Origin: Pseudomonas sp. ACN8 | GTDB lineage: Bacteria > Pseudomonadota > Gammaproteobacteria > Pseudomonadales > Pseudomonadaceae | Assembly: GCF_002303925.1 (NCBI RefSeq) | Contig: NZ_MRCS01000006.1 | Coordinates: forward strand, 62,001 to 126,000 | Length of the DNA: 64,000 nucleotides | Reading direction: 5' to 3' | Part shown: positions 26,201 through 35,900 of the stretch, piece after piece | How positions within the stretch are numbered: position 1 is the stretch's first letter | Layout: every line of letters begins with the position of its first letter | Translations under genes and position numbers: made by a program | The notes under the pieces: generated by a model | Databases searched by the model: none | What the model was told of the DNA's origin: nothing | The model's input: only the letters and a program-made list of their open reading frames with translations

Positions 26201-27538
26201 ATGACACAGGCAATTGCATCGCCCCTCGTTCACGACCTGATCGGCGTCGGATTCGGCCCGTCGAACCTGGCACTGGCCATCGCGCTGCAAGAGCGCGGGG
26301 CGAGCCAGGGCAATCTGGATGTGCTGTTTCTCGACAAGCAGGCCGACTACCGCTGGCACGGCAACACCCTGGTGACCCAGAGCGAGTTGCAGATTTCCTT
26401 CCTCAAGGACCTGGTAACCCTGCGCAATCCGACCAGCCCTTACTCGTTCGTCAATTACCTCAAGGCCCACGGGCGCCTGGTGGACTTCATCAACCTGGGC
26501 ACCTTCTATCCGTGCCGCATGGAGTACAACGACTACCTGCGCTGGGTCGCCGGGCAGTTCACCGCGCAAAGCCGCTACGGCGAAGAAGTGCTGACCATCG
26601 AGCCGGTGCTGCACAACCATCAGGTCGAGGCATTGCGGGTGATTTCCCGCGATGGGAGCGGGCATCAGCAGGTGCGCACCACCCGTTCGGTGGTGGTCAG
26701 CGCCGGTGGCACGCCACGCATTCCCGAGGTGTTCAAGGCGCTCAAGGATGACGGCCGGGTGTTCCATCACTCCCAGTACCTGGCGCAGATGGCCAGGCAG
26801 CCGTGCGTGGACAACCGGCCGATGAGCATTGCGATCATCGGTGGCGGGCAGAGCGCGGCGGAGGCCTTCATCGATTTGAACGACAGCTTCCCGTCGGTGC
26901 AGGTGGACATGATCCTGCGCGGCTCGGCACTCAAGCCGGCCGACGATAGCCCCTTCGTCAACGAAGTGTTTTCGCCGGAGTTCACCGACCTGGTGTTCCA
27001 GCAGCCAGACAGCGAGCGCGAGCGACTGGTCAACGAGTACCACAACACCAACTACTCGGTGGTGGACATCGATCTGATCGAGCGCATCTACGGCATCTTC
27101 TACCGGCAGAAGGTCTCGGGCATCGCCCGTCATGCGTTCCACACCCTGACCACGATCGAAAAGGCCACCGCCAACGAACGGGGCATCGAATTGGTGTTGC
27201 GCAACAACGCCACCGGTGAAGTCTCGGTGCGTCACTACGACGCCGTGGTGCTGGCCACCGGTTACGAGCGGCAGATGCACCGCAAGCTGCTGGCGCCACT
27301 GGAAGAGTACCTGGGTGATTTCGAGGTCGATCGCCACTACAAGCTGATCACCGATGAACGCTGCAAGGCCGGCCTCTACATGCAGGGCTTTTGCCAGGCC
27401 AGCCATGGGCTGAGCGACACCTTGCTGTCGATCCTGCCGATACGTGCCGATGAAATTGCCGGGTCGTTGTATGAGCATGGCAAGCATCGCGGGAATGGGC
27501 GGTCGGTGGTGGATTTGTTGTTGGCCACTGCCAGCTGA
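26201..27538 (+). CDS. pvdA: L-ornithine N5-monooxygenase
   Basis: A 445-residue flavin monooxygenase that hydroxylates the ornithine side chain to supply hydroxyornithine for the pyoverdine peptide. The FAD site is GVGFGPSNLALAIAL near the N-terminus, the NADPH site IAIIGGGQSAAEAF (about residues 209-222), and the C-terminal LATGYERQ is typical. ATG 26201 has AGAGGA 8 nt upstream and gives the family N-terminus MTQA. An in-frame ATG at 26171 would add ten residues. Confidence 0.95.
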   Translation: MTQAIASPLVHDLIGVGFGPSNLALAIALQERGASQGNLDVLFLDKQADYRWHGNTLVTQSELQISFLKDLVTLRNPTSPYSFVNYLKAHGRLVDFINLGTFYPCRMEYNDYLRWVAGQFTAQSRYGEEVLTIEPVLHNHQVEALRVISRDGSGHQQVRTTRSVVVSAGGTPRIPEVFKALKDDGRVFHHSQYLAQMARQPCVDNRPMSIAIIGGGQSAAEAFIDLNDSFPSVQVDMILRGSALKPADDSPFVNEVFSPEFTDLVFQQPDSERERLVNEYHNTNYSVVDIDLIERIYGIFYRQKVSGIARHAFHTLTTIEKATANERGIELVLRNNATGEVSVRHYDAVVLATGYERQMHRKLLAPLEEYLGDFEVDRHYKLITDERCKAGLYMQGFCQASHGLSDTLLSILPIRADEIAGSLYEHGKHRGNGRSVVDLLLATAS

Positions 27539-27560
27539 GTTTGCTGCGTCTGTAAGGCCG

Positions 27561-27636
27561 CCATCGCGAGCAGGCTCGCTCCTACAATGGACCGGTGTTC
27601 ACAGGACCAATGTAGGCGTGAGCCTGCTCGCGATGA
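27561..27636. repeat. REP doublet
   Basis: Inverted REP cores just after pvdA. The second has one change (GTAGGCGTGAG). Confidence 0.85.
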
Positions 27637-28106
27637 GGCCATTGAAATCACCCAAGACCCTCAATCCTGAACCCTTCCTGAAGAACCCCGCGATACCCCC
27701 GGCAAGACTTTGTAACGGGTTTACTCGCCAAACATCGGGGCGTAAGCTTCGCGCGTTTTCATCCATTACGGAGACCCACAGTGGGTACTTGTTCGAGTGA
27801 CAGTTGTCGGCCGGTCTCGGTAACCGGCATTTTCTCGGCAAGATAACGCGCAGTCTCCTGTGCCGTTGTCTCGCCGACAAGCGAGCAGCGGCATCCCGAT
27901 CATGGCCAGTCCCGGCCGTGTCCCGACGTCCCTCTCATCGACGCTGAACAGTGCGTGGTTTCGACTTTTTGTCGTGGCCGCCGCTCTATCGACACGTCAG
28001 TCATTCGTGACCGGCGCGCCAGGCCTTGCTTTGCCGGTTGTTCCGGCGGCAGCGGCGTGGACCTGCCTGCTCGACGGTTTCCCGGCTGACCAAAGGGGCA
28101 CCAGCC
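27637..28106 (+). other. Long leader region upstream of mgtA
   Basis: About 470 bp without an established gene. A small open frame from ATG 27902 to 28150 (82 codons) overlaps the first 44 nt of mgtA in another frame. Its codon use is unremarkable and it has no known domain. Several GC-rich inverted repeats are present, such as GCCGGTCTCGGTAACCGGC around 27813. Long regulated leaders are common for MgtA genes in other bacteria, so this may be a cis-acting control region. I found no convincing PhoP repeat. Confidence 0.4.
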
Positions 28107-30821
28107 ATGAAACTTACCCTCAAGGAATTCTTCGCAGGCTTCCTGCGTAACCGCCACATCGCCCGGCACTTCCGTCGCCTTGCGTTGCTGGAAACCTTCA
28201 CCGACACCACGGTCAGCCGTGAAGTCCCGCCCACCCTGGCGCAAACCCTGGTGGCCGCTGCCGGCAGCGACACGGGGCAACTGCTCAACAATTTGGGCAG
28301 TCACACCGACGGTTTGAGCGAACTTGAAGCCGATGCCCTGCGCGAGCAATTGGGCCTCAATGAAGTCGAGCACGAACAGCCGCTGCCCTGGTGGACCCAC
28401 CTGTGGCACTGCTACAAGAATCCGTTCAACCTGCTGCTGACCTTGCTGGCGCTCATCTCCTGGCTGACCGAAGACATGAAAGCCGCCATCGTGATTTTCT
28501 CCATGGTGGTGCTCTCGACCTTGCTGCGCTTCTGGCAGGAAACCAAATCCAACCAGGCCGCCGATGCCCTCAAGGCGATGGTCAGCAACACCGCCACGGT
28601 GATGCGCCGCGACCTTGAGGACCAGAGCGCGCAGCGTATCGAGTTGCCGATCAGGCAACTGGTGCCGGGCGACCTGATCGTGCTGTCTGCCGGTGACATG
28701 ATTCCCGCCGATTGCCGGGTGCTCAGCGCCAAGGACCTGTTCGTCAGCCAGGCGGCCATGACCGGTGAATCGATGCCGGTGGAAAAATTTCCCCGCCAGC
28801 AGGACCGCGACACTATCAACCCCCTGGAACTGGACAACATCCTGTTCATGGGCACCAACGTGGTGTCCGGCACGGCCATGGCGGTGATTGTCACCACCGG
28901 CAACAGCACCTATTTCGGTGCCCTGGCCCAGCGCGTCGGCGCCACCGACCGGGCGCCGACTTCGTTCCAGACCGGGGTCAACAAAGTCAGCTGGCTGCTG
29001 ATCCGCTTCATGTTCGTGATGGCGCCGCTGGTGTTGTTCATCAACGGTTTCACCAAGGGCGACTGGACCGAAGCGTTGCTGTTCGCGCTGTCGATCGCCG
29101 TGGGCCTGACCCCGGAAATGCTGCCGATGATCGTCACCTCGACCCTGGCCAAGGGCGCGGTGTTCCTGTCGCGCAAGAAAGTCATCGTCAAACGCCTCGA
29201 CGCCATCCAGAACTTCGGCGCCATGGACGTGCTGTGCACCGACAAGACCGGCACACTGACTCAGGACAAGATCTTCCTGGCGCGCAACGTCGACGTCTGG
29301 GGCAACGCCTGCGATGATGTGCTGGAAATGGCCTACCTCAACAGCTACTACCAGACCGGCCTGAAAAACCTGCTGGATGTGGCGGTGCTCGAACACGTCG
29401 AGATCCACCGTGAGCTGAAAGTCGGCACGGCGTTTCGCAAGGTTGACGAGATCCCGTTCGACTTCACCCGCCGGCGCATGTCGGTGGTGGTCGCCGAGCG
29501 CGATCAACCGCACCTGCTGATCTGCAAGGGCGCGGTGGAAGAGGTGCTGGCGGTGTGCTCGCAGGTACGCCATGGCGAAGTCGATGAAGCCTTGAGCGAA
29601 GAATTGCTGGCGCGAATCCGTCAGGTCACGGCCACGTTCAACGGCGAAGGCTTGCGTGTGGTGGCGGTTGCTGCTCGGCCGATGACCGAAGGACGCGACA
29701 CCTACAGCCTGGCCGATGAACAGGCACTGACGCTGATTGGTTACGTGGCGTTCCTCGATCCACCGAAAGAAAGCACTGCCCCAGCCATCAAGGCGCTGGC
29801 AGCCCATGGCGTGGCAGTGAAAGTACTGACCGGCGACAACGAGCTGGTGACGGCGAAAGTCTGTCGCGAAGTCGGCCTGGAACAGCAAGGCCTGCTGATG
29901 GGCAACGACATTGAACGCATGAGCGATGCCGAGCTGGCGAAAGCGGTGGAAACCACCAACGTCTTCGCCAAACTGACGCCATCCCACAAGGAGCGCATCG
30001 TCCGGCTGCTCAAGGGCAACGGACACGTGGTCGGTTTCATGGGCGACGGCATCAACGACGCCCCGGCGCTACGCACCGCCGACATCGGTATTTCGGTGGA
30101 CAGCGCCGTGGACATCGCCAAGGAAGCGGCCGACATCATCCTGCTGGAAAAGAGCCTGATGGTGCTGGAGGAGGGCGTGCTGGAAGGGCGCCGGACCTTC
30201 GCCAACATGCTCAAGTACATCAAGATGACCGCCAGTTCGAACTTCGGCAACGTGTTCTCGGTGCTGGTGGCCAGTGCGTTCATCCCGTTCCTGCCAATGC
30301 TGCCGATGCACCTGCTGGTGCAGAACCTGCTCTATGACATTTCGCAGATCGCCATTCCGTTCGATAACGTCGATGAGGAAATGCTCAAGCAACCGCAGCG
30401 CTGGCAACCGGCGGATGTCGGACGCTTCATGCTGTTTTTCGGGCCGATCAGTTCGATCTTCGACATCACCACGTTCGCCTTGATGTGGTACGTGTTCGAC
30501 GCCAACACCCCGGATCACCAAACCCTGTTCCAGTCCGGCTGGTTCGTGGTCGGGCTGCTGACCCAGACCCTGATCGTGCACATGATCCGCACGCCGAAGA
30601 TCCCGTTCCTGCAAAGCCGCGCGGCCATGCCCTTGCTGGTGATGACCGGGCTGATCATGGCCGTGGGGATTTTCCTGCCGATGGGACCGCTGGCGCATTA
30701 CTTCAAGTTGCAGGCGTTGCCGTCGCTGTACTTCGTGTTCCTGCCGGTGATCCTGCTGGCGTACATGGCGCTGACCCAGGCGGTGAAGGGGTTCTACATT
30801 CGCCGGTTTGGCTGGCAGTAA
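28107..30821 (+). CDS. mgtA: Magnesium-transporting P-type ATPase
   Basis: A 904-residue P-type ATPase of the MgtA/MgtB class (IIIB). The phosphorylated Asp is D379 in CTDKTGTLTQD; the actuator motif is TGESMP and the hinge MGDGINDAPALR. About ten membrane helices are arranged as in the family (two pairs in the N-terminal half, six after the catalytic domain). It imports Mg2+ across the inner membrane. ATG 28107 follows AAAGGGG and gives the normal N-terminus. mgtC-like 30951 follows in the same direction, which supports a magnesium-starvation operon. Confidence 0.93.
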   Translation: MKLTLKEFFAGFLRNRHIARHFRRLALLETFTDTTVSREVPPTLAQTLVAAAGSDTGQLLNNLGSHTDGLSELEADALREQLGLNEVEHEQPLPWWTHLWHCYKNPFNLLLTLLALISWLTEDMKAAIVIFSMVVLSTLLRFWQETKSNQAADALKAMVSNTATVMRRDLEDQSAQRIELPIRQLVPGDLIVLSAGDMIPADCRVLSAKDLFVSQAAMTGESMPVEKFPRQQDRDTINPLELDNILFMGTNVVSGTAMAVIVTTGNSTYFGALAQRVGATDRAPTSFQTGVNKVSWLLIRFMFVMAPLVLFINGFTKGDWTEALLFALSIAVGLTPEMLPMIVTSTLAKGAVFLSRKKVIVKRLDAIQNFGAMDVLCTDKTGTLTQDKIFLARNVDVWGNACDDVLEMAYLNSYYQTGLKNLLDVAVLEHVEIHRELKVGTAFRKVDEIPFDFTRRRMSVVVAERDQPHLLICKGAVEEVLAVCSQVRHGEVDEALSEELLARIRQVTATFNGEGLRVVAVAARPMTEGRDTYSLADEQALTLIGYVAFLDPPKESTAPAIKALAAHGVAVKVLTGDNELVTAKVCREVGLEQQGLLMGNDIERMSDAELAKAVETTNVFAKLTPSHKERIVRLLKGNGHVVGFMGDGINDAPALRTADIGISVDSAVDIAKEAADIILLEKSLMVLEEGVLEGRRTFANMLKYIKMTASSNFGNVFSVLVASAFIPFLPMLPMHLLVQNLLYDISQIAIPFDNVDEEMLKQPQRWQPADVGRFMLFFGPISSIFDITTFALMWYVFDANTPDHQTLFQSGWFVVGLLTQTLIVHMIRTPKIPFLQSRAAMPLLVMTGLIMAVGIFLPMGPLAHYFKLQALPSLYFVFLPVILLAYMALTQAVKGFYIRRFGWQ

Positions 30822-30831
30822 TGCTGCCAGA

Positions 30832-30922
30832 TGTAGGAGCGAGCCTGCTCGCGATGACGGAGTGTCAGTCAATATCCATGTCAACTGATACACCGCTATC
30901 GCGAGCAGGCTCGCTCCTACAG
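30832..30922. repeat. REP doublet (REPIN-like)
   Basis: Inverted REP cores between mgtA and the mgtC-like gene. Confidence 0.88.
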
Positions 30923-30950
30923 GGATCGTGTGTTTTTCCAGGAGTTTTAT

Positions 30951-31667
30951 ATGCAAGCACTTAGCAACCTCAACCTGAACTCCCTGCTCGACACCCTGGT
31001 CAGCCTCAGCGCGGCCTTTATCCTCGGTGGCCTGATCGGTTTCGAGCGCCAGTACCGGCAACGCACCGCGGGCCTGCGCACCAACGTGCTGGTGGCGGTG
31101 GGCGCGGCGATTTTCGTCGACATGGCCAACCGGCTCGCCGGTGCCGAAGGCGCTGTGCGGGTCGTCGCCTACGTGGTTTCCGGTATCGGCTTTCTCGGTG
31201 CCGGGGTGATCATGCGCGAAGAGGGCAATGTGCGCGGCCTCAATACCGCCGCCACGCTCTGGACCTCGGCGGCGGTCGGTGCCTGCGCCGGTGCCGACCT
31301 GCTGGCCGAGGCGTTGCTCGGCACCTTGTTTGTGCTGGCGGCAAACACCCTGCTGCGGCCGATCGTCAACAACATCAACCGTCAGCCGCTGGACGTGATT
31401 TCGGCGGAAGTCACCAACATCGTCTATGTCATTGCCCGACGCACGCAGCAGAAAACCGTGCTGGCCTTGCTCGAAGCCGAGCTGGAACGCAGCAACTACC
31501 CGGCCAGCGATGTCGATGTGCACGCCTTCGGCACGGATGAAATTGAAATCGAAGCCACCCTGGCCACCACCTCGGTCGATGGTGATGAACTGGATGCGCT
31601 GGTGGCACGGATTTCGACTTCGACCTTGGTGGTGCAGGCGTTCTGGAGTCCGAGTACCACGGAGTAA
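30951..31667 (+). CDS. mgtC: MgtC/SapB family membrane protein
   Basis: A 238-residue inner-membrane protein with the MgtC N-terminal domain: GGLIGFERQYRQRTAGLRTNVLVAVGAA, VVSGIGFLGAGVIMREEG and NTAATLWTSAAVGACAGADL, forming about five helices. A soluble ACT-like C-terminal part starts near residue 145. MgtC proteins help bacteria cope with low Mg2+ and, in pathogens, inhibit the F1Fo ATP synthase. AGGAG precedes ATG 30951. Confidence 0.88.
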   Translation: MQALSNLNLNSLLDTLVSLSAAFILGGLIGFERQYRQRTAGLRTNVLVAVGAAIFVDMANRLAGAEGAVRVVAYVVSGIGFLGAGVIMREEGNVRGLNTAATLWTSAAVGACAGADLLAEALLGTLFVLAANTLLRPIVNNINRQPLDVISAEVTNIVYVIARRTQQKTVLALLEAELERSNYPASDVDVHAFGTDEIEIEATLATTSVDGDELDALVARISTSTLVVQAFWSPSTTE

Positions 31668-31690
31668 AGTCAGATTAACCGGCGTTTATT

Positions 31691-31718
31691 TAGGAATATT
31701 CCTACATAAATCTAGGAA
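31691..31718 (+). promoter_or_regulatory. Candidate BvgA/EvgA-type operator with TAGGAA/TTCCTA half-sites
   Basis: TAGGAATATTCCTA (31691-31704) is a perfect 14-bp palindrome. A third half-site TAGGAA (31713-31718) forms a second palindrome with TTCCTA (31699-31704) across 8 bp. It lies about 55-80 nt before the pseudo-receiver start. BvgA/EvgA regulators bind inverted heptads of this general type, so autoregulation is a reasonable inference. Confidence 0.5.
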
Positions 31719-31772
31719 GGTCTTCCGTAGGCTTTGCGACCTCTTGAAACCGACATCCTTTTGGAGGTGATC

Positions 31773-32174
31773 TTGCCGAACAAATCCTTGCGCATCCTGA
31801 TCGCCGATGCGCAGCACTTCAACCGCCTGCGGATCGAGCGGCTGTTCAATCAGCTCGGCTACTTTCGCGTGGCACCGGTGCAGAGTCTCGACGAGCTCCT
31901 TCCACTGGTGGAGTACGGTTGCGAGCCTCTGGACCTGGTGCTCATCAATGGAGCGATGGCCAGCGAAGGGCTGGACCTGTTGAATTTCTTTACCGAAAAC
32001 CCGCAAGTCCATCAGGCCTTTATCTTCAATGTACAGCAGGCGTCGTTGCCGCCAGTCGCGGGCAACGTCCAGCTCAGCCAGGCCGCGCTGCCTGACTTGA
32101 CGTCCATTACGCAGCTGATGAGCGCCATCGAACATCGCCTACCGTTTGTCGGAACTGTCATTTCTGTCAGGTAG
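31773..32174 (+). CDS. Stand-alone degenerate receiver domain protein
   Basis: A 133-residue protein with the receiver fold pattern (LRILIADAQHFNRLRIERLF at the start, then LDLVLINGAM, AFIFNV and a final helix). The phosphoacceptor Asp is replaced by Asn (N59), the conserved Thr/Ser by Asn (FNVQQ) and the conserved Lys appears replaced (LSQAAL). It therefore cannot be phosphorylated in the usual way. There is no output domain. The TTG start at 31773 was chosen because a strong GGAGGTGA lies just upstream. It precedes a response regulator and a hybrid kinase and is probably a partner or decoy for them. Confidence 0.75.
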   Translation: MPNKSLRILIADAQHFNRLRIERLFNQLGYFRVAPVQSLDELLPLVEYGCEPLDLVLINGAMASEGLDLLNFFTENPQVHQAFIFNVQQASLPPVAGNVQLSQAALPDLTSITQLMSAIEHRLPFVGTVISVR

Positions 32175-32282
32175 TTCTTTCCAGCCTTCCATGCAAAAGT
32201 CTGTGCGCAGCGTTGTGCCCCACCGCTGCGGTGCCTGGAGGGCATTTTTTGCCCGATCGTGTTGTTTTGCACGGGAGTTGTC

Positions 32283-32909
32283 ATGAAGTCAGCACTGATT
32301 GTGGAAGATCATCCGGTGGTTCGCTCCATGATCCAACTCGTACTCAAGGGCGAAGGGTTCAAGCAGGTTTACGAGGCCTCCCGTGGCGATGAGGTCCTGG
32401 CGTTGATCCGGGAGCATCGACCGGATGTCGTGCTGCTTGATCTGGGTCTTCCCGGTGTGGCGGGGCTTGAGGTGATGGACCGTATCAAGGCCGAAAACAC
32501 GCGATGTCGCGTGGTGGTGTTCACTTCACTGGAGGCCCAGTTCTATCAGGACCGCTGCATGCGTGCCGGGGCTGTTGCCTATGTTTCCAAGAGCAAGGAC
32601 CTGGATGATCTGAAGGCGGCGGTGAATTCCGTAATGGCCGGCTATACCTATTTCGCCCAGATCTCCTCGAGCTCTGTGTCGATGGGGGAGTTGCAACGTA
32701 GCGAAAAGCAGTTGATCGAAAAGCTCTCCAATCGTGAGTTGACCATTTTGCAGTACCTGGCCCGGGGTTCGAAAAACCTGGAAATCGCCGAGATCATGCA
32801 CCTGAGCTACAAGACCGTCAGTACCTACAAGACCCGACTCACCCTCAAGCTCAACGTGAGCTCGTCGGTGCACTTGAGGGATTTCGCCCTGCGCAATCAT
32901 CTGATCTGA
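32283..32909 (+). CDS. LuxR-family response regulator, BvgA/EvgA type
   Basis: A 208-residue response regulator. The receiver domain has phosphoacceptor D53 (VVLLDLGLPG), T in VVVFTSLE and K in YVSKSKD. The NarL-type helix-turn-helix covers about residues 145-205 (LSNRELTILQYLARGSKNLEIAEIMHLSYKTVSTYK). GGGAG precedes ATG 32283. The stop codon abuts the kinase start codon, so the two are translationally coupled. Confidence 0.9.
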   Translation: MKSALIVEDHPVVRSMIQLVLKGEGFKQVYEASRGDEVLALIREHRPDVVLLDLGLPGVAGLEVMDRIKAENTRCRVVVFTSLEAQFYQDRCMRAGAVAYVSKSKDLDDLKAAVNSVMAGYTYFAQISSSSVSMGELQRSEKQLIEKLSNRELTILQYLARGSKNLEIAEIMHLSYKTVSTYKTRLTLKLNVSSSVHLRDFALRNHLI

Positions 32910-35900
32910 ATGAACGCACTCCGACGACTGGCCGGTGGGGTGCTGATCGGCCTTTTTCTCTGGGCATCGACGGTCTGTGCACAACAGTCGTTGACCCTGT
33001 TGGGGCGCTCGAGCGTCGAAGGCCTGAGCGTCAGGTTGTCGCAAACCGAGTCGCGCTGGCTACAGAAAAAGGGCCGATTGGTGCTGGCTGTGTCGGCGCC
33101 GGACTATCCCCCCTTCGAGTTCAATACGGCGGGCAAGGTATTCGAAGGCGTGACCGCCGATTACGCCGGATTGCTCGAACAATTGTTGAACGTCGCCATC
33201 GAGGTCCGACGTTATCCGTCCCGGGCCGATGCGGTGCGGGCCATCAAGGAGGGGCAGGCAGACCTGCTGGGAACGGCCAATCGATTTGAAGCCGAAGATC
33301 CACAGCTGCAGATGTCCAGCGCCTATGCGGTCGATCAACCGGTGCTGGTCACCCGCACCGATTTCCCTCCGGTGCTCGACCCGACACTGGCCGGCAAGCG
33401 GCTGGTGATGCTGTATCACTACTTGCCCGAATACAGCGTGCAACAGTTCTATTCCAGGGCGCAGGTCCAGTTGTTTCCCTCGACATTGGCGGCGATGGGC
33501 GCCGTAGCGTTCGGCCAGGCCGATGTCTACCTGGGTGATGCGATCAATGCCCATTACCTGATCAGCAAAAATTACCTGAACAACGTGCAACTGACGGACT
33601 TCTCGCCCATGGAATCCGGGCGTTTTGCCTTTGCGATGGCCCGCGACAACGATTCGCTGTTGCCCATCGTCAACAAGGCGCTGGCGGCCATCACCACCAA
33701 TGAACAAATGAACATCCTGCGCCGCTGGGGGGCCAACGGGGTGTCTTTCCCGGGCACTCAGTCATTGCAATTGAGCGTGGCCGAACAGCACTGGCTCAAA
33801 CGGCACCCGCGGGTGAAGGTCGCAATCAACGAAAATATCCCGCCGATTTCATTTGTCGACAGCGAAGGCAAGTTCCGCGGTATTGGCGTCGATGTGCTGA
33901 CGAAAATCAGTTTGCGCACCGGCTTGCAATTCGACATCCGGGGCATGAAGTCGGTGGCCGAGATGATGACCGCCATCAAAAGCGGGCAAATCGATGTCCT
34001 GGCGGGTATCGGCCTCAGCTCCCAGCGTGAAGATGAATTGCTGTTCACCCGCGCGTTTCTGAGCAGCCCTTCGGTGCTGGTGACCCGCGTGGACACGGAC
34101 AGCCCCAGGACGCTGGATGACATGGCGGGAAGGACGTTGGCGCTGACCCAGGGCAACATTGTCGGCGAGTACCTTCGCCAGCATTACCCGCAGATCCAGC
34201 TGGTGGATGCGCCCCTGTCGACGGACGCCATGGAAATGGTCGACCAGGGCGAGACTCAGGGTGGCATCAACTCCCTGATCAGCGCCCGTTACCTGATTTC
34301 CCGGCAGTATCGCGATCGCCTGCAAGTGACCAGCACCGTGGGCACCGACCCTGCACGAAGCACCCTGGCGACCAGCCGCGAGGCCACCGAGCTGCATTCG
34401 ATCCTGGACAAGGCGCTGTTGAGCATCCCCCCCGAAGAAATTGACGAGCTGACCCAGCCCTGGCGCTATGACGCGATGGTCGAGCAGAGCTATTGGCTAC
34501 GACACCGGCAGGCGATCGTGCAGGCATTTGCGCTGGCGGGTGTCTTGCTGTTGCTCGCGTTGGCCGGGATTGTGTGGCAGCGCCGACAGATTCGCCAGCG
34601 TCAGCAATTGCTCGGGCAATTGCAGGAAGCCAAGGACGCGGCGGACGATGCCAACCGGGCCAAGACCACGTTCCTGGCCACCATGAGCCATGAAATCCGC
34701 ACGCCGATGAACGCGCTGATCGGCATGCTCGAACTGGCACTGAAACGGGCCGATGAAGGGGAGACCGACCGCGCCGCCATCGAGGTGGCGTCCAACGCCG
34801 GGCAACAATTGCTGGATTTGATCGGCGACATTCTGGACGTCGCCCGGATCGAATCCGGGCATTTGTCGCTGGCGCCGGAGCGGGTCAATCTGCAAGCGCT
34901 GGTGACGTCGGTCTGCCGGGTTTTCGAAGGGCTGGCGGTGCAGAAGAATCTGCAGTGGCGGGTCGAACTCGACGAACACAGTGACTGTGACGTGATGCTC
35001 GATCCCACGCGCTTCAAACAAGTGCTGTCCAATCTGCTGAGCAACGCGATCAAGTTCACCCGTGAAGGCCAGGTGAGCCTGACACTGCGGGTGCGGCCTC
35101 AAGCCCCGGCGCACCTCTCCGTCAGCGTACAGATCGAGGACAGCGGCATCGGCATCAGCGCGCTCGACCAGCAACGTCTGTTCAGCCCGTTCGTGCAGGC
35201 GGGTAACAACCAGCAGAGCGCCCGGCAAGGTTCCGGCCTGGGCCTGGTGATCAGTCGTACCCTGTGCGAAATGATGGGCGGCCGGTTGCACCTCGACAGT
35301 GAGCTTGGGCGCGGCACGCGGGTGGATATCAGCCTGGTGCTGCCCGCGCTGCAAGCATTGCCAGCGGGGGGGATGCCCCAGGATCCGGCGCAACTCACGA
35401 CCCGGGCGTTGTCGATTCTGGTGGTCGATGATTACCCGGCCAATCGCCTGTTGCTCTCGCGGCAGCTGAGCTATCTGGGCCACAGCGTGGTGCTGGCGGA
35501 GGACGGGGCGCAGGGGCTTGAACAGTGGCGCGGGCACAGGTTCGATCTGGTCATCACCGACTGCAACATGCCGCAGCTCAGTGGTTATGAATTGGCGGGT
35601 GCGATACGCGAGCAAGAGCGGGTGCAGGGGCTGTCGTCGACGCTGATCCTGGGCTTTACCGCCAATGCACAGGCTGAGGAGAAGGCCCGGTGCCAGGTGG
35701 CGGGCATGGACGATTGTCTGTTCAAGCCCATTCGCCTGGTGGATTTGCAGGCGTGGCTGGCCCAGCGGTTTTCCAGCACACCTTCAGCGGCTATCGATGA
35801 TCCTGGCGTCGCCGAGTTCGATTTGAGCGGGCTGGAGCGCTTTGCGGATGCGGACCGTGAGCTGATCGATCAACTGTTGCACGATCTGGCGCTGAGCAAC

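Noticed and set aside
27700-27760. GGTTTA upstream of mgtA as a PhoP box
   Set aside because: The second half-site of the PhoP direct repeat is missing at the required spacing in both directions.
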